From contig CAJXOV010000199.1 of NCBI GenBank assembly GCA_913057815.1, positions 1 through 5,352 on the forward strand: DNA of 5,352 nt, in the 5' to 3' direction. The position numbers and the translations under genes were made by a program. Shown here piece by piece: positions 1 through 5,352 of this stretch. The DNA is from an uncultured Flavobacteriales bacterium (GTDB lineage: Bacteria; Bacteroidota; Bacteroidia; Flavobacteriales_D; Sanyastnellaceae). Below the pieces are notes generated by a model. It saw only the letters and a list, made by a program, of their open reading frames with translations. It made no database searches and had not been told where the DNA came from. The first letter of the stretch is position 1, and each line of letters begins with the position of its first letter.

Positions 1-574
1 CTCTACCGCCAACGTGAATTTTACCAACGAGGTATCGGGATTAATCGAAAGACATTCTTCCTTACACAGATTAACACATAAAAGTAAATTACCCTTTAAA
101 TGCGATTATCAGACTATTGAAACAATGGGCTTAGACCGAATGGCTAATGTAAGTGCTTGTTCAGTGTTGTTTCCTGAAAACACTTGTTTGATTTTGGATT
201 TAGGGACCTGTATTACATATGATGTTTTGAATTCGGAAAACACATATAAGGGTGGAGCTATTACTCCTGGAATGAAAATGCGGCTAAAATCAATGAATGA
301 CTATTCTGCCAGGCTTCCATTATTCGAAGACTTTAAACCCAATTCATTTCCAGGATTATCGACAGAGGAGTGTCTTAAAACTGGAGTTTTTTATGGAATA
401 TTGGGAGAGATCAATCAGTTTATAAATGAAACAATGCAATCTTTCGGGCCTGTAAAAGTTATCATCACTGGCGGAGATGGATTCTATTTTGTAGGTGGAA
501 TAAAAAAGCCGATTTTTGCAAACCCAAAACTTACCCTAAGAGGGCTGTATGAGATACTTAAAGTTAACGATTAA
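1..574 (+). CDS. coaX: Type III pantothenate kinase, C-terminal part (5' end outside window)
   Basis: Phosphorylates pantothenate with ATP, the first step of coenzyme A synthesis in the cytoplasm. The reading frame is open from the left edge (first whole codon at base 2), so the true start and the N-terminal phosphate-binding loop (DxGNT) are outside; the GTG at 14 is merely internal. Visible family motifs are GLDR at 128-139 (GxDR, carrying the catalytic Asp in the family), DLGTCIT from 197 (family DxGTAxT) and GGAITPG from 251 (family GGxIxPG), followed by SARLPL, a glycine-rich ITGGDG and the closing LTLRGLYEIL. About 190 residues remain of a family usually near 250. Two positions differ from the usual consensus: TIETMG where TPxTLG is common, and Cys for Ala in DxGTA. 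Its 3' end overlaps the next gene by 26 bases. The family call is firm because several independent motifs occur in the right order. Confidence 0.93.
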   Translation, partial: STANVNFTNEVSGLIERHSSLHRLTHKSKLPFKCDYQTIETMGLDRMANVSACSVLFPENTCLILDLGTCITYDVLNSENTYKGGAITPGMKMRLKSMNDYSARLPLFEDFKPNSFPGLSTEECLKTGVFYGILGEINQFINETMQSFGPVKVIITGGDGFYFVGGIKKPIFANPKLTLRGLYEILKVND

Positions 575-1991
575 ATTAGTAGTAACTGCGCTTGTCTGCG
601 TGGTGTCTGTGTCATTGTGTGATGCTCAGCTAAACACCATCTCTCCATATTCTAGATTCGGAGTTGGTGAATTAGAAAGTCAAAGTCCTGGTTTTGGTGC
701 TGGCGTTTCTGGTTCTTTGGTAGCACTTACTCCTATGTTTTCAGTGAATTTCACTAATCCAGCGTCCTATAGTATGTTGGTTAAACCTGTTTTTCAATCT
801 GGGGTTACTCTGAAAAGCTTTCAATTAGAAAATGCAACTACTTCTGAAAGAAACTCTCTTTCTAAACTAAATGAAATGAGTATAGGCCTTCCACTAGGTA
901 AGGGGTTTGGCGCAGCATTTGGAATTACTCCATTCAGTTCAGTGGGGTATGAAATATCTGAGCAAGCAATCTCACTTCCTGATGGTTCTTCTGCGGAATA
1001 CAGATATTCTGGTAATGGTGGATATACTAAAGGATATTTAGGGACTTCTTATAGGAAAAATCAGTTTAAAGATGTTCAAGTTTTGACTTCAAAAGGATTA
1101 GTAGCTGATACAGTAAGAGAATTGGTGTCTTTTTTCTCTTTAGGGATAAATGGAAATCTAATTTTCGGATCTGCTGATTACGGTAGAGATGTGATTTTTG
1201 ATGACTTTTCAGGTTCGTACCACAGGAAGGAAACTCGGAACACGACTATTGGGGACGGGAGTCTTACTTTTGGAGGGTTGTATAAAAAGAACCTCATTTC
1301 AAAGTATGAATTTAGGAGAGGAGAAAGCGTTAAAATAAAAGATTGGGATGTAACTGCCGGAGTTAGTTACAGTCTTGAAAATAATATAAATATCTCATCT
1401 GAAAACCTAATTCAGAATGCTACATACAATAGTTCTACAGATGGATTGTCTGGCCAAGATACTGTGTATTATTCCGGTCTGCTGGATGGTGACTTAGTAC
1501 TGCCTGCTGAACTTAGAGCAGGATTGGTATTTAGTTTTATGAATGAAAAAGAGAGACAGATTGAACTTTCTTTGGAATGGAAAAATCAGAATTGGGAAAC
1601 GTATTCAAACTCACTTGAAGACATAGGAGGTTTTGATAGATATGCAGATGCCAATTCATATTCAATGGGAGTGCAAATAACTCCGACTCCTATAGGTACA
1701 CCTAATGCACCTTGGTACAAAACAACCATTTATCAAGCCGGAGTAAAGTACGGTGATAGTTATTTGAAGTTTAGTGACGAAGCGTTGACAGAACAGAGGG
1801 TTTCACTTGGTGTTTCTATTCCTTTTTTAGGGAGCAATTCTTTTACTAGATTGAACTTAGGCATGGATTTTGGAACTTGGGGTTCTACCGATAATGGATT
1901 AATAAAGGAAACTTCTTTAAATTCATACATAGGCATAAGTATAATGCCCCATAAGAATGATAAGTGGTTTGTGAAAAGCAAATACAGATAA
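549..1991 (+). CDS. Outer-membrane beta-barrel protein (Bacteroidota OMPP1/FadL-like type)
   Basis: A 480-residue exported protein. Residues 1-26 form a typical signal peptide: basic MRYLKLTIK, a long hydrophobic run, then CDA before Gln27 as the likely cleavage site. The mature protein starts QLNTISPYSRFGVGEL; an SPYSRFG-type opening is known from Bacteroidota outer-membrane proteins annotated as FadL/OMPP1-like. The rest is rich in Gly, Ser, Tyr and alternating hydrophobic residues, as expected for a barrel, and ends in a strand-like segment with WFVKSKY. The start at 549 lies inside coaX; it is the only start that keeps the signal peptide, since the next in-frame Met is near residue 62. 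The gene ends TAA directly against the ATG of the TPR gene. Barrel and outer-membrane location are inferred from composition and family; substrate and function are unknown. A hydrophobic-compound channel or a structural partner of the adjacent TPR protein are possibilities. Confidence 0.85.
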   Translation: MRYLKLTIKLVVTALVCVVSVSLCDAQLNTISPYSRFGVGELESQSPGFGAGVSGSLVALTPMFSVNFTNPASYSMLVKPVFQSGVTLKSFQLENATTSERNSLSKLNEMSIGLPLGKGFGAAFGITPFSSVGYEISEQAISLPDGSSAEYRYSGNGGYTKGYLGTSYRKNQFKDVQVLTSKGLVADTVRELVSFFSLGINGNLIFGSADYGRDVIFDDFSGSYHRKETRNTTIGDGSLTFGGLYKKNLISKYEFRRGESVKIKDWDVTAGVSYSLENNINISSENLIQNATYNSSTDGLSGQDTVYYSGLLDGDLVLPAELRAGLVFSFMNEKERQIELSLEWKNQNWETYSNSLEDIGGFDRYADANSYSMGVQITPTPIGTPNAPWYKTTIYQAGVKYGDSYLKFSDEALTEQRVSLGVSIPFLGSNSFTRLNLGMDFGTWGSTDNGLIKETSLNSYIGISIMPHKNDKWFVKSKYR

Positions 1992-3341
1992 ATGACTAGA
2001 GAGATGAAACAAATTTTGATTTTAGCGATAAGTACATTAGTTTATTCAACAACATATTCTCAAGATGATGCTTGTTGGGGTGAAACTGAAGATCAAAAAA
2101 CCTTATGCACAGAAGCTTATGGTATCTGGCAGGGAGATAGAGAACAGGGGAGCACTGAAGTTGCTTATAACTCGTGGTTAAAAGTAAGAAGTATATGTCC
2201 GCCTTGTGTTAGTGAAAAACTATACACAGAAGGAGCCAAATATTTTTCTGCTTATATAAAGCAGCACAAATCTGATTCTGTAACTCAGCAAATGTATGTT
2301 GATTCGTTGTTGGATATTTATGATGCTAGAATAGAGTATTTCCCAAAAAAGACAGCATACATTCAGGGAAAATATGGAACCCAGTTGTTTAAGTATAGAC
2401 CTTTAGAGTATGAAAAAGCTCAGACTTATCTAAAGCCTTCTATAGATGTGAGTAAAGAGAAATCTTCGGCTTCTACTTTGCAAAGCTATTATTATACTAT
2501 CTATAAGCAGTATGCTGCTGCTGTGGCCAGTAAGGATTCATTATTGAAGGTGAATAAAAAAATAGAGCTGTTGAAAGAATTCGTAAGAATGAGTGATTTC
2601 GTAGAAGGAGGGATAAAGCGTGCTAAGAAAGATGCTCAAAAAGCTAGTTATGAAAAGGTGAGAAAAAACCTTCTTAAAATATTCCTTCAAGTAGAGTCTG
2701 ATTGTGAGTCGTTATTGAACTTGTTAAAGAATAATCTTGTAATCGAGGGTGATACGGAATCAATTAAAACGGCAGTAACTATTTTAACCTTAAAAGAATG
2801 TACTGATAGTGAAGAGTATCCTATGTGGGTTCCAGAAACAGATGATGGTTCTGCCAAATCAGCTTATTCTATAGGATTGATTATGCTTAAAGGAGAGCGT
2901 TATGAAGAAGCTCTTACTTGGATAGATTTAGCGGTTACAAGATGTGATACTGAAGAGTGTGGAGAGAAAATGGACTATTTAAAAAGGGCAGGTCAAGTAG
3001 CCAACTTAAATAAGAAAACCTCTCAAGCTAAAGGGTATGCACGTCAAATTTTGGACGCTGATCCAAATAGTGGAGACGGTTATTTGATTTTAGCAGATGC
3101 ATGGAGTAATAGCAATTGTAATGATGAAAAATTTGGAAGAGCATGCTCGTATTGGGTAGCATACGATTATTATGCTAAAGCTAAAAGGTTAGATCCTGAA
3201 GTAGCTGATAAAGCACAAAGCAGTATGAATTCAGTTAGAAAAGGATGGCCAGTTAAAAGAACTGTTTTTCAACAAGGTGTTGAAGTAGGTTCTTCATATA
3301 ACTGTTGTGGAGTTACTACTACAGTTAGAACATCAGATTAA
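1992..3341 (+). CDS. Secreted cysteine-rich tetratricopeptide-repeat protein
   Basis: A 449-residue protein with an N-terminal signal peptide (hydrophobic ILILAISTLVYS, likely cleavage before Gln24), so probably periplasmic or bound at the periplasmic face of the outer membrane. TPR-like helix pairs are visible in the C-terminal half: about residues 290-322 (AYSIGLIMLKGERYEEALTW), 325-360 and 385-410 (AYDYYAKAKRLDPE). The middle (about 75-260) looks helical and lysine-rich. The mature part has 12 cysteines, including CPPC near residue 70, CDTEEC at 318-323 and a CC pair near the end, suggesting disulfides. The protein closes with TTTVRTSD; a TTxVR-type ending is my recollection from other Bacteroidota TPR proteins of this locus. 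Start: ATG 1992 abuts the upstream stop, but ATG 2004 gives an equally good, shorter signal peptide and cannot be excluded. It lies in the same frame as both flanking genes. TPRs bind proteins, so a scaffold role is inferred; no enzyme motif is seen. Confidence 0.87.
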   Translation: MTREMKQILILAISTLVYSTTYSQDDACWGETEDQKTLCTEAYGIWQGDREQGSTEVAYNSWLKVRSICPPCVSEKLYTEGAKYFSAYIKQHKSDSVTQQMYVDSLLDIYDARIEYFPKKTAYIQGKYGTQLFKYRPLEYEKAQTYLKPSIDVSKEKSSASTLQSYYYTIYKQYAAAVASKDSLLKVNKKIELLKEFVRMSDFVEGGIKRAKKDAQKASYEKVRKNLLKIFLQVESDCESLLNLLKNNLVIEGDTESIKTAVTILTLKECTDSEEYPMWVPETDDGSAKSAYSIGLIMLKGERYEEALTWIDLAVTRCDTEECGEKMDYLKRAGQVANLNKKTSQAKGYARQILDADPNSGDGYLILADAWSNSNCNDEKFGRACSYWVAYDYYAKAKRLDPEVADKAQSSMNSVRKGWPVKRTVFQQGVEVGSSYNCCGVTTTVRTSD

Positions 3342-3917
3342 TTGAAAAGTAAAAAATATAAGTACATATTTATTCCGGCTGTTTATTTAACAGCCGGAAT
3401 ATTTTTTTCATGTCAGAATACTATTGAGGAAATCGACTCTGCTACTGGTGAGTCAACTTTACCTTCTCAAACAATTAGAAATGGCTCGTTTGACTACACC
3501 GAGAAGGGAAGATTGATACATAGAATTTCTTCAGGAGAAATGAATCAATTTGAAAACGAAAATTTAGAAGCAAGCATTTTTGTTAAGGTAGAAATGTTTG
3601 ATGCTGAAGAAGAAGTAGATGCTATTCTGACTTCTAAGTCCGGAACATACTTAAAATCAGAAAATACAGTAATTGCCAGAGATTCAGTAAGACTAAAGAA
3701 TGCGGAAGGAGATTTGTTAATTACAGAAGAGATTATCCTTTACCAAGACAGTGATTTGATATTCACAAATTATCCGATTGAGATACATAAAGGAGATAAT
3801 GTTATTTTTGGAGAGGGTCTTAGAGCAGATGCCAGTTTTAAAAAGTATACCATAATAAACCCAGCAAACTCCAGAATTGTTATTCCTGAGAATGAGAAAT
3901 CAAAACCTGAAAAATGA
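3342..3917 (+). CDS. lptC: LPS export system periplasmic protein LptC, predicted lipoprotein
   Basis: LptC links the inner-membrane transporter LptB2FG to the periplasmic LptA bridge that carries lipopolysaccharide to the outer membrane. The 191-residue product has a basic N-terminus (KSKKYKY), a hydrophobic stretch at residues 9-23 and Cys24 in FFSC, an imperfect lipobox, so it is probably a lipoprotein. Residues about 44-180 carry the beta-rich LptC/YrbK fold: FDYTEKGRLIHRISS, EVDAILTSKSGTYL, IARDSVRLKNAEGDLLITEE and FGEGLRADASFKKYTI, matching the GEG-acidic-Tyr ending of Bacteroidota LptC. The start is TTG, directly after the TPR stop; the next in-frame ATG is residue 67 and would remove both the export signal and the first strands. 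The stop overlaps the next ATG (ATGA). Bases 3371-3408, encoding the hydrophobic core of the signal, also form a terminator-like hairpin. The family call rests on the domain pattern and is supported by the envelope context. Confidence 0.87.
   Translation: MKSKKYKYIFIPAVYLTAGIFFSCQNTIEEIDSATGESTLPSQTIRNGSFDYTEKGRLIHRISSGEMNQFENENLEASIFVKVEMFDAEEEVDAILTSKSGTYLKSENTVIARDSVRLKNAEGDLLITEEIILYQDSDLIFTNYPIEIHKGDNVIFGEGLRADASFKKYTIINPANSRIVIPENEKSKPEK
3371..3408 (+). terminator. Terminator-like hairpin with T tract inside the start of lptC
   Basis: The arm TATTCCGGCTGTT at 3371-3383 pairs perfectly with AACAGCCGGAATA at 3389-3401: 13 bp around a 5-base loop (TATTT, 3384-3388). Seven Ts at 3402-3408 follow with no gap. 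The core CCGGCTG/CAGCCGG is GC-rich in an AT-rich gene. This is the full form of an intrinsic terminator, placed 29 bases after the TPR stop codon, where the end of a TPR transcript would be expected. However, it lies in lptC codons 10-23 and encodes the hydrophobic signal segment, with the T tract giving Phe-Phe just before the lipobox. It may therefore act as a partial terminator or attenuator, with ribosomes translating lptC opening the stem. The structure is seen directly; its activity is inferred. Confidence 0.7.
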
Positions 3918-4111
3918 ATCAAAACCATCTAACCAGTATCAATAGAGTTGTTATGTTCGTTTGGTTGGCCTTAGCAGTGCTCGGGCTGATTGTATCGCTG
4001 ATTATCTATTTCAAAAATAATTCTGAAGGAATTTCAACTTATTTAGTCTTATCTCTCATTTGCTTTATGATGTACGGGTGGAAGCGATTTCAAATATCTA
4101 AGTTCTCGTAA
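3914..4111 (+). CDS. Small two-helix inner-membrane protein, function unknown
   Basis: A 65-residue protein I do not recognise. It begins MNQNHLTSINR, then a hydrophobic helix (about residues 12-33), a short polar turn KNNSEGIS, a second hydrophobic helix (about 42-56) and a basic tail WKRFQISKFS. Arg11 and the Lys/Arg tail suggest both ends face the cytoplasm, forming a helical hairpin in the inner membrane. The ATG overlaps the lptC stop as ATGA and the stop is 5 bases before the next gene, so it is very likely translated by coupling. Being wedged between lptC and a CNNM-type transporter suggests a link with LPS export or with that transporter, but this is inference from position only. No cysteine or metal-ligand motif stands out. 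That it is a real gene rests on the tight spacing and coherent topology. Confidence 0.78.
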   Translation: MNQNHLTSINRVVMFVWLALAVLGLIVSLIIYFKNNSEGISTYLVLSLICFMMYGWKRFQISKFS

Positions 4112-4116
4112 TTCAT

Positions 4117-5352
4117 ATGGCTACTTCTATTGCAATCATATTGGTTACGTTATTATTCTCTGCTTTTTTTTCGGGGATGGAGATAGCGTTTATATCGGTG
4201 AGCAGGCTGAAAGTAGAGCTTGATAGAGAGCAAGGGTCATTCTCAGCTAAGCTAGTTTCAAGATTGCTAAGAAAGCAAAAGATATTTATTAGCGCCATGC
4301 TAATTGGAAATAATATTGCTATAGTAATATATGGAATCTATACAGGAGATCTCATTACCAGTGTTTTAATTAGTAAATCTGAATTTTTAGTTAATTCAGC
4401 GGTGATTTCTCTTCTAATTCAGACTTTTATTTCAACTTTAGTTGTGCTGGTTACGGCTGAGTTCCTTCCCAAAACCTTTTTTGGATTGAACCCTAATAAG
4501 TGGCTCAACATATTTTCAATTCCTCTTACCTTCTTTTATTTTTTGCTCTATCCATTGGCTCATTTTATTAGTTGGTTATCTAAAATGATAATCTCTATTG
4601 CTGTGAAAGGAGATATGCAAAGTGAAGAAATAGCTTTTGGAAATATCGATTTGAATTATTACCTAAGTGAGTTTAGCGTGGAGGAACAAAAAGATTTGGA
4701 TCATGAAATTCAAATCCTTCAAAACGCACTGGATTTTAAGGATTTGAAGGCTCGTGATTGCCAGATTCCAAGAAATGAACTAATTACTTTAAATCTGGAT
4801 GAGTCTATCGAGACTTTAAGACAAATTTTTATAGATACAGGTCTTTCTAAAGTTCTTGTATATAGAGAAACAGTAGATAATATTATTGGCTATGTCCACA
4901 GTTCGGAACTCTTTAATATGCCAGAAAGTATCAAAACGGTTCTTAGACCAGTGAGTATTGTCCCGGAGCCAATGCCTGCCAATGAGGTGTTAGAGCAATT
5001 GATAAAACAAAAACGGAATTTGGCGGTAGTAGTCGATGAGTTTGGAGGTACTTCAGGAATTGTAACGATAGAAGATATAGTTGAAGAATTGTTCGGGGAA
5101 ATAGAAGATGAGCATGATCTTGATAAATTGACGGAGGAGAAATTTTCTGAAGATGAATATATGTTCAGTGCTAGACTTGAGCTCGATTATCTCAATCATA
5201 AATATGGCCTCTCATTCCCTGAAAATGACGACTACGAAACGTTGGGAGGTATGATCGTACATTACCTAGAAGATATTCCTGAAAAGAACTCAAAAGTGAT
5301 TATAGAAAAGTTCCAATTAACGGTTCTCTCCGTTACAGCTGTCTCTTATACA
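4117..5352 (+). CDS. CNNM/DUF21-CBS-CorC membrane protein (hemolysin family, GldE-like), C-terminal end cut off by window
   Basis: Starts ATG 4117 and stays open to the right edge: 412 residues visible, probably lacking about 10-25. Domains in order: a CNNM/DUF21 membrane domain (residues 1 to about 160, about four hydrophobic segments) with FSGMEIAF in the first helix, GNN at 64-66 and EFLPK at 115-119; a linker; a CBS pair with ARDCQIPR at 212-219, TGLSKVLVY, DNIIGYVHSSELF, then VVVDEFGGTSGIVTIEDIVEE at about 305-325 and FGEIEDEHD; and a CorC_HlyC domain from about 349 with YETLGGMIVHYLEDIP. Family members include Mg2+/Co2+ transport proteins (CorB/CorC, CNNM) and the gliding-motility protein GldE of Flavobacteria; the old name hemolysin is not a demonstrated activity. 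CBS domains usually bind adenine nucleotides. The window cannot separate a divalent-cation exporter from a GldE orthologue, so no symbol is given. A peptidyl-prolyl isomerase often follows this gene in Bacteroidota, but that lies outside. Confidence 0.93.
   Translation, partial: MATSIAIILVTLLFSAFFSGMEIAFISVSRLKVELDREQGSFSAKLVSRLLRKQKIFISAMLIGNNIAIVIYGIYTGDLITSVLISKSEFLVNSAVISLLIQTFISTLVVLVTAEFLPKTFFGLNPNKWLNIFSIPLTFFYFLLYPLAHFISWLSKMIISIAVKGDMQSEEIAFGNIDLNYYLSEFSVEEQKDLDHEIQILQNALDFKDLKARDCQIPRNELITLNLDESIETLRQIFIDTGLSKVLVYRETVDNIIGYVHSSELFNMPESIKTVLRPVSIVPEPMPANEVLEQLIKQKRNLAVVVDEFGGTSGIVTIEDIVEELFGEIEDEHDLDKLTEEKFSEDEYMFSARLELDYLNHKYGLSFPENDDYETLGGMIVHYLEDIPEKNSKVIIEKFQLTVLSVTAVSYT

Noticed and set aside
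481..548. Possible Bacteroidota-type promoter (TATTTTG near 485) before the barrel gene
   Set aside because: The spacing within TAnnTTTG is wrong and I found no matching upstream TTTG element; tight gene overlap argues for read-through from coaX.
1760..1981. Open reverse-strand frame of 73 codons
   Set aside because: It lies wholly within the barrel gene on the opposite strand, has no recognisable domain or plausible gene context, and is best explained as a shadow of the real coding frame.
4113..4298. Open reverse-strand frame of 61 codons
   Set aside because: It is antisense to the first membrane helix region of the CNNM gene, whose forward frame carries clear family motifs; no independent support.
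4379..4399. Inverted repeat CTGAATT / AATTCAG
   Set aside because: Only seven weak pairs with a 7-base loop, no following T run, and inside membrane-helix codons.
4606..4617. Possible internal start: AAAGGAG followed by in-frame ATG at the junction of the membrane and CBS parts, which would give a soluble CorC-like protein
   Set aside because: The spacer is only 2 bases, too short for normal initiation, and Bacteroidota make little use of Shine-Dalgarno pairing.
4711..4746. Inverted repeat CAAATCCTT / AAGGATTTG in the CNNM gene
   Set aside because: Nine AT-rich base pairs with an 18-base gap (up to three more pairs after one mismatch) and no T tract, inside a conserved coding linker; such a match is close to what chance gives in a window of this size.
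1..5352. Search for mobile elements, phage genes, CRISPR arrays, defence systems and RNA genes
   Set aside because: All DNA is occupied by six co-directional envelope or housekeeping genes with uniform composition; no direct repeats, transposase motifs or tRNA-like folds were seen.

Overview
The window is AT-rich, densely coding DNA, with every gene on the + strand. Gene families, gene order and protein style point to the phylum Bacteroidota, most likely a Cytophagales-type environmental or marine bacterium. The clues are a lipoprotein-type LptC, an outer-membrane barrel with an SPYSRFG motif just after its signal peptide, a Bacteroidota-type CNNM/CBS/CorC protein, and genes without clear Shine-Dalgarno sequences. 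The genus cannot be determined from the sequence.

Layout, left to right: (1) the 3' part of coaX, type III pantothenate kinase (1-574, 5' end outside the window); (2) an outer-membrane beta-barrel protein (549-1991) whose start lies inside coaX; (3) a secreted, cysteine-rich TPR protein (1992-3341); (4) lptC (3342-3917), starting with TTG directly after the TPR stop codon; (5) a 65-residue two-helix membrane protein (3914-4111) sharing an ATGA overlap with lptC; (6) a CNNM/DUF21-CBS-CorC membrane protein (4117 to the right edge), still open at the edge and lacking only its last residues. There is no gene-free stretch longer than 5 bases. I see no RNA gene, mobile element, CRISPR array or convincing promoter.

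The spacings (26-base overlap, 0, 0, 4-base overlap, 5 bases) indicate one operon with translational coupling. Apart from coaX, a cytoplasmic coenzyme A enzyme, all products are predicted to act in the cell envelope: an outer-membrane barrel, a periplasmic TPR protein, the periplasmic LPS-transport factor LptC, a tiny inner-membrane protein and an inner-membrane ion-transport-type protein. This looks like a housekeeping envelope-biogenesis cluster rather than an acquired island.

The one strong unexpected signal is a perfect 13-bp hairpin with a 5-base loop followed at once by a T tract (3371-3408). It has the form of a rho-independent terminator. It sits not between genes but inside the part of lptC that encodes the signal peptide, 29 bases past the TPR stop codon. 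It may be a partial terminator or attenuator whose activity depends on whether lptC is being translated.
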